A stretch of DNA of 28,131 nucleotides from an uncultured Eubacteriales bacterium (GTDB lineage Bacteria > Bacillota > Clostridia > Oscillospirales > Oscillospiraceae), in the NCBI GenBank assembly GCA_900545925.1, contig URAZ01000043.1:1-28131 (forward strand), written 5' to 3'. A program made the position numbers and the translations under genes. The notes under the pieces were generated by a model. It was not told the DNA's origin. It did not search any database and was given only the letters and a program-made list of their open reading frames with translations. Every line of letters begins with the position of its first letter. The first letter of the stretch is position 1. Shown here one piece after another: positions 1-6,030 of this stretch.

Positions 1-119
1 GTCGCCTGCATATAAAACAGGTTGCTGTTCTGTACCGCCATCCGCTCCGGCGGCGTGATGCGCACACCCATGCTCGTCGGGCACGCGAGGGCATAGCGGA
101 CACCCAATCTCAAAGCCAT
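1..119 (-). CDS. Probable PfkB-family sugar kinase, N-terminus only (runs off the left edge)
   Basis: Only the first 39 codons are inside the window. The start reads MALRLGVRYALACPTSMGVR and continues with ITPPERMAVQNSNLFYMQAT. This resembles, from memory, the N-terminus of PfkB (ribokinase-fold) kinases annotated as 2-dehydro-3-deoxygluconokinase-like, which would phosphorylate a sugar acid in the cytoplasm. An AGGAGG at 136-131 lies 11 bases before the ATG at 119. A second in-frame ATG at 128 is only 2 bases from that motif, so 119 is preferred. The gene is the last visible member of the TRAP-transporter locus on the same strand, and a kinase there fits sugar-acid catabolism. A copy of the candidate GntR operator lies just upstream (157-169). 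The identification rests on 39 residues and is tentative. Confidence 0.5.
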   Translation of the reverse strand, partial: MALRLGVRYALACPTSMGVRITPPERMAVQNSNLFYMQA

Positions 120-156
120 GTTTTTCATCCCCTCCTATTTTTCGGTCCACTGTTGC

Positions 157-169
157 ATTGTTCAAAATT
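157..169. promoter_or_regulatory. Candidate GntR operator, copy 1
   Basis: On the minus strand this reads AATTTTGAACAAT, matching 10 of 13 positions of the perfect inverted repeat ATTGTTGAACAAT at 4049-4061. It lies about 38-50 bases upstream of the start at 119, over an A+T-rich stretch where that gene's promoter should sit (a TACAAT at 172-167 could be a -10, but no good -35 is visible). The shared motif suggests co-regulation with the dctP promoter. This is inference from sequence similarity only. Confidence 0.4.
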
Positions 170-195
170 GTAAAAATATTGATACTTGTGATTTG

Positions 196-463
196 CTACG
201 CTGCACTACCCCACATTTTATATAGCGCTGCAATAAAATTATAAACACCACGATGGTGCAGGTATTTGAGTCCCAGAACGCTGGAGGTTCCCGCCGCCAC
301 AGATTTGATGTATCTCTGACTTCTCAGAATCCTATAGGCACGCACATACATGGACAGAAATTCTCTACTTTCCCTTTGGCAGTACATAGCGTCTTGTGGC
401 GAGTAGCGTGTATCCGTTGCAGCCCAATGTGTCCGAATCAGGATCGTTTTGCGTTTCTTTAGA
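196..463 (-). pseudogene. Open frame of about 88 codons, probably the 3' tail of an unidentified gene
   Basis: Reading leftwards from about 463, one frame stays open to a TAG at 198-196. It is a different frame from the truncated peptidase that ends at 459. The peptide is basic and aromatic (it contains YVRAYRILRSQRYIKSV and LGLKYLHHRGVYNFIAALYK) and could be a membrane-peripheral protein tail. I do not recognise the family. An internal ATG at 387 has no convincing ribosome binding site. It begins where the peptidase homology stops, which is what a deletion joining two genes out of frame would give. The DNA is more A+T-rich than its neighbours. Chance openness is possible. Confidence 0.3.
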
Positions 464-869
464 TGGTCATGGACGTGTCGAGGAACGACGCGATGCCGAT
501 GCGGAGCTTCTGGCCGGTGACGCCGATGGCTTTGAACACGTCCCGGAAGGTGTCGGCCTGTAATTCGGGATAGGAGGGGTCCGCACCCTCGCGGTACGCC
601 TTTACGCAGAAGATCTTATCGAGCTTGTTGCGATCCGCGCCGAATTCACGCGATTCGGGGCCGACCATCAGGGCAGCGTCGCCGCCGGCGGAGATGGCCA
701 CGCCCGCGCGCTCGAACAGCGGCCAGAAGCCGGAGAAGTAGCGGGGGTTTGCGTAGTCGGCCTCGTTGCCATTGACGATCAGCGCGTCGAGCTTTTCACG
801 GCGCAGGATGGCCGCGCAGCGCTGGACTCTTTCTTTATACTCATGATCGGGAATGCAGATTCTTGCCAT
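459..869 (-). pseudogene. M24-family (creatinase/Xaa-Pro peptidase-like) protein, N-terminal domain only
   Basis: 136 residues starting MARICIPDHEYKERVQ, with features of the creatinase N-terminal domain: ERVQRCAAILRREKLDALIVNG, YFSGFWPL, and a stretch ending GVTGQKLRIGIASF. Family members are usually 380-400 residues, with a C-terminal metal-binding pita-bread catalytic domain. That whole domain is missing; the frame stops at TAA 461-459 and nothing like it follows. The ATG at 869 is preceded by AGAGGT; an upstream in-frame ATG at 914 overlaps the previous gene's stop and is less likely. It lies 37 bases behind the ASRT gene in the same operon. The remaining domain would have no peptidase activity, so it is called truncated. 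Confidence 0.75.
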
Positions 870-906
870 GTTATGTACCTCTTTTCGTATTTTTGATAAT
901 TCCGGC

Positions 907-1263
907 TCACTCACAGTAGCCCGGCGTTGTATAAAAGCTCACGGCTCTCGACTCGGCGCGGCCATACTGCGCCACGACGGGAACGTCGCTTTCCAGCACG
1001 ATGGCGTACTGCTCGCCCTCGCGCGCGGTGTAAACGCCGAAGTCCGCTTCGCGGTTCGTGCGCAGGCAGCGCACGCGCCTTGCCGCGACCTCCGTATAAA
1101 AGGATACCGGTTCCCGGTCCTCATACAGGAGCGTAAACGTCAGATGCGCCGTCTGATCCGTGGTGTTTGTGACAATGATGGATTCGTGTCCGGGAATCAC
1201 GTTCACGCCCTCGGGCGGCAGCTCCGCGTCCGGAAAGATCCAGACCTTTTTACCATATTGCAA
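907..1263 (-). CDS. ASRT-family protein (Anabaena sensory rhodopsin transducer-like small-molecule-binding domain)
   Basis: 118 residues, the usual length of this single-domain family (PF07100). Recognisable features are GKKVWIFPDAELPPEG near the N-terminus, HESIIVTNTTDQTAHLTFTL, YEDREPV, the AARRVRCLRTN strand, and VLESDVPVVAQYGRAESRAV near the C-terminus. The start is TTG at 1263, preceded by GAGGTG with 5-base spacing; no better ATG exists. In cyanobacteria the founding member partners a sensory rhodopsin. In other bacteria the family is known from sugar-catabolism neighbourhoods and is proposed to bind carbohydrate-like ligands. No rhodopsin is seen here; the neighbours are a TRAP transporter, an oxidoreductase tail and a probable kinase. 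It is likely a cytoplasmic ligand-binding accessory of this pathway; the ligand is unknown. Confidence 0.8.
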   Translation of the reverse strand: MQYGKKVWIFPDAELPPEGVNVIPGHESIIVTNTTDQTAHLTFTLLYEDREPVSFYTEVAARRVRCLRTNREADFGVYTAREGEQYAIVLESDVPVVAQYGRAESRAVSFYTTPGYCE

Positions 1264-1390
1264 AGGAACACCTCATATCTGTTTGTTTTTTATGCCATGA
1301 ACTGCGCATGACGAAATGTAAACTTGTGCGCGTGTAAGAATTTGCTTTGAGGAAAATACCGAAAATCGAATGCTTTGCAGTCAGAAAAAC

Positions 1391-2146
1391 TCACCACGTT
1401 ACTTGCCAGCGCTTTTGATAATCGCTCGCAGCGTATTCTCCGTCTGCCATGCAATGCAGACTTGAGCCTTTCACCCGCGCGGAAAGAAACGCATCAAACG
1501 CATCAGCATCAACTGGCAAGCTAACAGGTGCTCCGCCTTGCGCTGATGACAGGTACGCTGCATTTGACAGCATTAGTTCATGAATCCCTTCTTCGCCCGG
1601 TGCAATCAGCGGTTCTCCTTGTGTAATTGCATTTGCAAAGTTTTGCAAAATGCCCTGATGTGCGCGATCAGGTGTGTTCTGACGTAACTCGAATAGCTGT
1701 AGTGGTGACTCAGGAGAGGATATATTGCTGTTTTGAATATCATAGCCGTCCTTGCGCATTTCTTCGATCTCCATGAGGCCGCTGCCGGCTGCATCCGCAA
1801 CAGCGGAGCCGCTCATGCCGGCAAAAATCAGGGAGACGACGATATTCATATAAGCGGTAGCGCCTCTGACCTTGCCAAAAATAGCTTTTGCAAAGGCGTA
1901 CATATAATCGGAGACCTTACTTGAGGTCATGATATTGGCTGTAAAAATAAACAGCGGTGCAGCGATGATCGTTGTGCTGGAATAGAGGCTGCCCATAACA
2001 GCGTCCGCGACCAGACCGAGATTCTTGCCGACTGCCAGCAGATACGCAGCCGCCGCAGCCAGCATGCTGAAGCCGACGGGGACGCGCACGATGAAGCAGA
2101 TCAGTAAGACGATCACCGGTATAAACATGGTAAATGTAACTTGCAT
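1391..2146 (-). CDS. dctM: Chimeric ORF: N-terminal third of TRAP large permease DctM fused in frame to the C-terminus of a Gfo/Idh/MocA oxidoreductase
   Basis: 251 residues. Residues 1-136 are a DctM-type TRAP large permease: hydrophobic helices, the RVPVGFSML and IAAPLFIFTANIM segments, and the conserved GMSGSAVADAAGSGLMEIEEM motif. Residues from about 138 have no membrane segments and match a Gfo/Idh/MocA C-terminus: HQGILQNFANAITQGEPLIAPGEEGIHELMLSNAAYL and a PVDADAFDAFL tail. DctM is normally about 425 residues with a dozen helices, and such oxidoreductases about 380, so roughly 290 codons of one and 260 of the other are missing. The junction lies near 1738 and keeps frame. GAGGAG precedes the ATG at 2146. 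Transport by this TRAP system should be lost unless another DctM substitutes. Confidence 0.85.
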   Translation of the reverse strand: MQVTFTMFIPVIVLLICFIVRVPVGFSMLAAAAAYLLAVGKNLGLVADAVMGSLYSSTTIIAAPLFIFTANIMTSSKVSDYMYAFAKAIFGKVRGATAYMNIVVSLIFAGMSGSAVADAAGSGLMEIEEMRKDGYDIQNSNISSPESPLQLFELRQNTPDRAHQGILQNFANAITQGEPLIAPGEEGIHELMLSNAAYLSSAQGGAPVSLPVDADAFDAFLSARVKGSSLHCMADGEYAASDYQKRWQVTW

Positions 2147-2194
2147 TTCTTAACTCCTCTTCGCGTTTTCAGATTGCTTTTCACAGGAAACGGC

Positions 2195-2728
2195 TTACTC
2201 CGGCCGTTCCTCGTCCTCCGGTGTGATATCTCTGGATGTATGCTTCTCGCCGACCGGCGTGCGCAGCTCACGGATGAAGTTTACAAGATAGTAAATGCCG
2301 GACAGGGTGATGAAGATCATAAAGACGGAATAGATCCACGCGAAGGAGATATCCAGAACCTCCGTCTTCTTTCTGGCCATCCAGATGGTGGATTTCAGGC
2401 TGGGAACCCACATCGCGGCGCAGAGCGCGAAGACAAGGAAATCCGAAATGATACGGAAGATCTTCTGTCCCAATGCGTTCAGTTTGTCGTAAACAAGCGG
2501 GAAAATAACATGGTTGTCGGTTCGTCCGGAATAGGATGCGCCAAGCATCGCGCTCGCCAGATACAAAACCTGGCACAATTCAGCCATCTGGAACACCGTT
2601 TTGTTCAGCACATAACGATACACGATCATGATGACGTACATGATAAAAACGGCGGAAAACAGGATGACCGGGATATGCAGTTCGATGATATCCAGCAGGT
2701 TCATGATGATTTTTTTCAATCGGTTCAT
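2195..2728 (-). CDS. dctQ: TRAP transporter small permease, DctQ
   Basis: 177 residues, typical for DctQ. There are four hydrophobic segments at about residues 15-37, 50-65, 90-110 and 128-150, and the family-type stretch MAELCQVLYLASAMLGASYSGRTDNHV after the first helices. A charged tail rich in Glu/Asp/Arg ends the protein. AGGAG lies 7 bases before the ATG at 2728. In TRAP systems DctQ pairs with DctM in the membrane to take solute from the DctP binding protein using a sodium or proton gradient. The gene follows dctP and is 48 bases ahead of the truncated dctM. It looks intact, but its partner is not. Confidence 0.85.
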   Translation of the reverse strand: MNRLKKIIMNLLDIIELHIPVILFSAVFIMYVIMIVYRYVLNKTVFQMAELCQVLYLASAMLGASYSGRTDNHVIFPLVYDKLNALGQKIFRIISDFLVFALCAAMWVPSLKSTIWMARKKTEVLDISFAWIYSVFMIFITLSGIYYLVNFIRELRTPVGEKHTSRDITPEDEERPE

Positions 2729-2766
2729 TCAGATTCTCCTGACTTATTTCTACGGTTTCCGGCAAT

Positions 2767-2790
2767 GGCGGGCGGTTTTAGCCGCCCGCC
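2767..2790 (-). promoter_or_regulatory. Intercistronic hairpin between dctP and dctQ
   Basis: GGCGGGCGG and CCGCCCGCC form a perfect 9-bp stem with a 6-base loop. No T-run follows on either strand, so it is not a classical terminator. Hairpins behind binding-protein genes often protect the upstream message or reduce read-through, giving more binding protein than permease; that role is inferred. Confidence 0.6.
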
Positions 2791-2816
2791 CTGCGCCGGA
2801 TTACTTCATGAAATGC

Positions 2817-3947
2817 TTAGTAGTTTTTGCCCATCTCACGGATTGCGTTGAGCAGATCCATGTCATAGTCAGATGCGAAATCAGAAGCAATAAATGCGTC
2901 TATAACCTCGTCGCCATAAGCCTTGCGTTCTTCATCGGTCAAATCATAGGTGACGATGCCGACATCCTCAAGCGTTTTAATCGCATCGGCCTCCGTCTGC
3001 TTTGCGATTTCGCAGGCAAAATCACCAGCTTCTTCTGCACACTCCGTTACAAGTTCCTGTACAGCAGGATCCCACTTCTGGAAATTCGTGTAGCTGACAG
3101 CAAAGCCGTCGAGCGAGAGATAGTGCTTGGTCAACGTGACAGACTTCGTAACTTCAGACAGGCCATTTGCGATCAAGCCAGTCAGGTCGACTTCAAGACC
3201 ATCGGCAACGCCGGTCTGAATTCCCAGATAGCAGTCGGAGAAGGGAATGGAAATGGGGTTGCCGCCGAGTGCTGCGGTCATTGCGATCATGTTTTCGGCG
3301 GGAGAAGATCGCAGCTTGATCTTGGCAAGGTCTTCTCTGCTTGTAACCTTGAGATCCTTGTTCAGGCAGACGTTTCGATATCCGCCTTCATACCAGCAAA
3401 GCTGACGTACGCCAAGTTCGTCTTCCATTCGCTTCATCAGCTCAATGCCGGTCTCATTCTGGGCCCAAAAGTCACGGACATGATCAATGCTCGTCCACAT
3501 ATACGGGCAGAATGTCGTCTTGAGTTCTGGAATGTACTCCATTGCATAGTTGAGCGTAGAAACGATCATGTCGACATCGCCCTTCATAAGCGCCTCATAC
3601 TCGGTAGACTGGTTGTACAGCGTGCCGTTATAATAGGTGTCCACAGTTACCTTTCCGCCGCTGCGTTCTTCAACGAGTTCTTTGAAATGAGCTGCTGCAA
3701 GTCCAGACGGTGTCGTTTCGGCGCAGAAGACTGAGAATGCGATTTTCGTTTCGGGATACTCGACAGTCTGCTCAGTTTCCGCAGGCTGTTCAGCTTCCGT
3801 GGGGGTCTCAGCGGTTTCCGTCGGTTCGGCTGTGGTGGTTGCCGCATCAGTCTTAGCCGGTTCCTCTGTTGCGGTCTGCTTGCCGGCACATGCGGCAAGG
3901 CCCAGTACCATGACCAGGCAAAGAAGGATCGCGAGAAGTTTTTTCAT
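2817..3947 (-). CDS. dctP: TRAP transporter solute-binding lipoprotein, DctP
   Basis: 376 residues. A lipoprotein signal peptide (MKKLLAILLCLVMVLGLAAC, lipobox Cys20) is followed by a Thr/Glu/Ala-rich linker to about residue 64 and then a DctP domain. Family features include the VEERSGGKVTVDTYYNG segment, KGDVDMI, KIRSS-like KLRSSPAENM (the conserved Arg that contacts the ligand carboxylate in DctP proteins), and the PISIPFSDCYLGIQTGVADGLEV stretch. The ligand is probably a carboxylated compound such as a sugar acid; it cannot be named from sequence. It is anchored outside the membrane, delivers to DctQM, and is the first gene of the operon divergent from gntR. Its promoter is at 4043-4015. 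Confidence 0.9.
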   Translation of the reverse strand: MKKLLAILLCLVMVLGLAACAGKQTATEEPAKTDAATTTAEPTETAETPTEAEQPAETEQTVEYPETKIAFSVFCAETTPSGLAAAHFKELVEERSGGKVTVDTYYNGTLYNQSTEYEALMKGDVDMIVSTLNYAMEYIPELKTTFCPYMWTSIDHVRDFWAQNETGIELMKRMEDELGVRQLCWYEGGYRNVCLNKDLKVTSREDLAKIKLRSSPAENMIAMTAALGGNPISIPFSDCYLGIQTGVADGLEVDLTGLIANGLSEVTKSVTLTKHYLSLDGFAVSYTNFQKWDPAVQELVTECAEEAGDFACEIAKQTEADAIKTLEDVGIVTYDLTDEERKAYGDEVIDAFIASDFASDYDMDLLNAIREMGKNY

Positions 3948-3974
3948 TTGTGTTGCCCTCCTAATATCTCTTTT

Positions 3975-4003
3975 GCTGACGATCTCTGACAGTTTCCGTC
4001 AGC
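3975..4003 (-). promoter_or_regulatory. Inverted repeat in the dctP leader
   Basis: GCTGACG (3975-3981) pairs with CGTCAGC (3997-4003), a 7-bp stem with a 15-base loop in the dctP 5' leader. Part of the 3' arm can instead pair with CTGAC at 3986-3990, so two mutually exclusive small hairpins are possible. No known riboswitch is recognised. It may stabilise the leader or be incidental. Confidence 0.3.
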
Positions 4004-4014
4004 TCCTGTCCCCT

Positions 4015-4043
4015 ATTATAACGTCTCATCCGAAAGTTGTAAA
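4015..4043 (-). promoter_or_regulatory. Predicted sigma-A promoter of dctP
   Basis: On the minus strand TTTACA (4043-4038) is followed after 17 bases by TATAAT (4020-4015), a near-consensus promoter about 60 bases before the dctP start codon. The candidate operator at 4049-4061 lies just upstream of the -35. Confidence 0.7.
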
Positions 4044-4048
4044 GTAGT

Positions 4049-4061
4049 ATTGTTGAACAAT
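4049..4061. promoter_or_regulatory. Candidate GntR operator, copy 2 (perfect inverted repeat)
   Basis: ATTGTT-G-AACAAT is a perfect 6-bp inverted repeat around a central base, in the intergenic region shared by dctP and gntR. GntR/FCD regulators commonly bind such short A+T-rich palindromes. Two related copies lie at 157-169 and 4156-4168. Its place just above the dctP -35 would suit activation or repression. Confidence 0.55.
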
Positions 4062-4150
4062 TTAACACCAATATTTTAGATATTTTCGCCGAATCAAACT
4101 TTCCCTTATAAAATAATTTTTACAATTTTACGCCATTTTCAAATTTTGTC

Positions 4151-4179
4151 TTTCAAATGTTCTACAATCTTGCTATAAT
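4151..4179 (+). promoter_or_regulatory. Predicted promoter of gntR
   Basis: TATAAT at 4174-4179 is a consensus -10. TTTCAA at 4151-4156, 17 bases upstream, is a weak -35. The third operator-like motif (4156-4168) lies in the spacer, where bound regulator would block polymerase, suggesting autorepression. Confidence 0.55.
4156..4168. promoter_or_regulatory. Candidate GntR operator, copy 3
   Basis: On the minus strand this reads ATTGTAGAACATT, matching 11 of 13 positions of the perfect palindrome at 4049-4061. It lies between the -35 and -10 of the gntR promoter. Confidence 0.45.
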
Positions 4180-4244
4180 AATATTTGAAAACGCTTCAGG
4201 CGCTGTCTGTATCGCGTTTCGGATGTATTACGAGGAGGTATCCC

Positions 4245-4931
4245 ATGTCGACTGTCCGGCTCAATACCGTCTCCACTGTGGACGCGATCTGCGCCATGTT
4301 GGAAGACGACATTTATTCTCTCCACTATCCTCCCGGAGCAAGGATCAGCGAAAAGGATCTGACCAACCGTTATGGTGTCAGCCGCAATACCGTCCGCGAA
4401 GCGATCGCGTTCTTTCTCTCAAACGGGCTGCTGGAGAAAGTCGCCAACAAGGGGGTCTATGTCCGCTCCGTTACGGTGGAAGGTGTGCAGGAAATTTTCC
4501 ATTTGCGCGAATTGCTGGAGGGCGAAGCGATCCGGATGATCATGCCCTCCGGCCCGGTGCCGCCGGAGCTGTTCCGCGCGGCGGAGGACGTCTGTAAAAT
4601 CGACCCCGCTGTCGACTGGAAGGCCAGCATCAATGCAGATATGGCCTTCCACAAGCTGCTGGTGCAGTGCTCCAAAAGTGAGCGGCTGGTTCGCCTATAC
4701 GAAAGTATTCTGGCAGAGGTCAAGCTGTGCGTGTACCAGTCCTATGAGTTCATCGTATTAAAATACGTCCCTGTGCGGACCGAGAATGCCACACAGCACA
4801 TGAGCATTCTCCGTGCCATGCAGGCAGGTGATCTTGGCCTTGCGCTTAAACAGCTGTCGATCCATATCGATTCCGCTGTCAACCGGTACGTCGATGGATG
4901 CCGGATGAAGGAATTTTCTGAGGGCACATGA
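4245..4931 (+). CDS. GntR-family transcriptional regulator, FadR/FCD subfamily
   Basis: 228 residues. A winged helix-turn-helix occupies residues 10-75 (PPGARISEKDLTNRYGVSRN, TVREAIAFFLSNGLLEKV, NKGVYVRSV). An all-helical FCD ligand domain covers about 82-212, with Asp132, His136, His185 and His207 in positions that form the metal site of FCD proteins (NADMAFHKLL, TQHMSIL, LSIHIDS). The ATG at 4245 has GGAGG 6 bases upstream; an earlier in-frame ATG at 4185 lies almost on the -10 and is rejected. FCD regulators usually sense carboxylated metabolites such as hexuronates or their breakdown products. It stands divergent from dctP with shared operator-like palindromes, so it most likely controls the TRAP operon and itself. 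Confidence 0.9.
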   Translation: MSTVRLNTVSTVDAICAMLEDDIYSLHYPPGARISEKDLTNRYGVSRNTVREAIAFFLSNGLLEKVANKGVYVRSVTVEGVQEIFHLRELLEGEAIRMIMPSGPVPPELFRAAEDVCKIDPAVDWKASINADMAFHKLLVQCSKSERLVRLYESILAEVKLCVYQSYEFIVLKYVPVRTENATQHMSILRAMQAGDLGLALKQLSIHIDSAVNRYVDGCRMKEFSEGT

Positions 4932-4962
4932 CCGCGCAGAACATATTTCCATGACAAAGCAG

Positions 4963-4988
4963 CCCCGGCTCGGTATTCCGAGCCGGGG
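4963..4988 (+). terminator. Strong hairpin behind gntR, probable terminator
   Basis: CCCCGGCTCGG and CCGAGCCGGGG form a perfect 11-bp G+C-rich stem with a TATT loop, 31 bases after the gntR stop. The T-run behind it is poor (CCGCCGTTTGTCC), so termination efficiency is uncertain. Confidence 0.65.
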
Positions 4989-5015
4989 CCGCCGTTTGTC
5001 CATCAAAAGTCCCTA

Positions 5016-5063
5016 TCAAGCCACTTTCCGAAATCGCAGGCCGTTTGCCCGTTTTTTCGCCAT
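5016..5063 (-). pseudogene. Integrase 5' remnant: first eight codons only
   Basis: An ATG at 5063, preceded by AAAAAGGGGGAACACAA, starts MAKKRANG. This is the characteristic beginning of many Clostridia tyrosine recombinases carried on integrative elements (from memory they continue EGNIRKR). Here, after eight codons at about 5040, the frame continues LRFRKVA and stops at 5016. The likely original gene would have been about 380-400 codons. It lies downstream of the relaxase fragment on the same strand, the usual order relaxase then integrase. A possible promoter lies at 5258-5230 (TTGACT, 17 bases, GATACT). The match is short, but a good ribosome binding site and the context support it. Confidence 0.55.
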
Positions 5064-5310
5064 TTGTGTTCCCCCTTTTTCGTTTTGGTAACACAAACGA
5101 CTATCACAGAAGATGGAGAACATCTGGCTTTTTTTGAATTTTCGGATATTTTTCAGAAACTTGCGTTTCAGTAAAAACGACTATTCTTTGTTTACTGCGG
5201 CGCAGTTTTTGCGCTTTAAATCCCCCATCAGTATCCCTTACTGTTCTCGCACAGTCAAAATTATGCAAACTTTTAATTTCATTTGTATTTCTCGCCAAGG
5301 CATTCAGAAT
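5064..5310 (-). other. Leader region between relaxase remnant and integrase remnant; no full gene
   Basis: The region has a possible minus-strand promoter (5258-5230), a 15-codon ORF MGDLKRKNCAAVNKE (5228-5181, AAGGGA 5 bases upstream), and one copy of a 34-bp direct repeat (5182-5215). It looks like the untranslated region that precedes the integrase in related elements. The stretch from 4932 to 5310 holds no complete gene apart from these items and the gntR hairpin. Confidence 0.35.
5182..5215. repeat. 34-bp direct repeat, copy A
   Basis: The 34 bases here match 13556-13589 in the same orientation with a single mismatch (T5191 versus A13565), while the flanks are unrelated. The core is TTACTGCGGCGCAGTTTTTG. 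The minus strand can fold GCGCA-aaaac-TGCGC. In both copies one minus-strand frame reads RKNCAAV(N/I)KE, so the similarity may be coding. The two copies bracket the relaxase remnant and the whole sugar operon. Confidence 0.7.
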
Positions 5311-6030
5311 TTACAGACTTTGCTCATAGCCCTGCGCCTGCTCATGATCATCCTGCTTATGTCCCATTGCCGCCCGCTTCTGCATGAGCTTTTTGCGGCG
5401 CTTGGAATCGATGCGGATGCCCATAGGATTGCTGGACGGTGCGGCATTATCGCGGAAAATCTGCCCCATCTGGTGGAACAGGCGGATGGTTGAATTCAAA
5501 AGATATTCGGATGGAAGCCGCGCAGAAGGAGAGGTTGGGGACGAAGTATTTTCATCTGCAAGCGTCGGATTTGTAGAAGCGTCTCTAGAAGCTTCTTCCG
5601 CAGGCGGTTCTTCACCCTGTGAAGATTCCTGCTCCATCTGCTGCCGCAGACGCTCCGCTTCCTGAATGATTGCGTTCTTGATGGCTCGGAATTCTTTCTG
5701 CTGTAAGAGTGGGTTGTGCTGCCTAGGACGGTTCTTGTAGTAGCCCTCCAGTGTGTCGCGCAGACCATTCCAGACGGAATAGTACGCCGCCACCTCCGGC
5801 AGATTTTCGAGTTCGTCCACGATGGAATCCACCATATCCTTGAGTGGCTTTTTGAGATATCCATACTGCTTTTTACCGTTGACCGTGTGCAGCTCCAGCG
5901 CAAGCTCCATGAGCTTTTGCTGAATCGACTCCGGTGTATTTTCGACGGACTCTAGCTGGTCAACGATTCTGCGCATGGTCTCCCGCGCCGCTTCGGTCAC
6001 ATCTTTATAGGCAATATCTTTTTGAACATA
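5311..6030 (-). pseudogene. MobP3-type relaxase, C-terminal fragment
   Basis: About 240 residues up to a stop at 5311. The part resembling MobP3-family relaxases of Clostridia runs from SGYVQKDIAYKDVTEAARET through KKPLKDMVDSIVDELENLPE, VWNGLRDTLEGYYKNRP, LLQQKEFRAIKNAIIQEAERL and the basic end IDSKRRKKLMQKRAAMGHKQ. The N-terminal transesterase domain with its catalytic Tyr and His residues is absent. Upstream of about 6025 the frame only reads GH13 DNA out of frame. An ATG at 6063 could in principle start translation, but there is no clear ribosome binding site. It marks a lost integrative or mobilisable element. The family name is from remembered similarity. Confidence 0.7.

Noticed and set aside
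2628..3734. 368-codon plus-strand open frame over dctP
   Set aside because: Antisense to a DctP protein with signal peptide and conserved ligand-binding segments.
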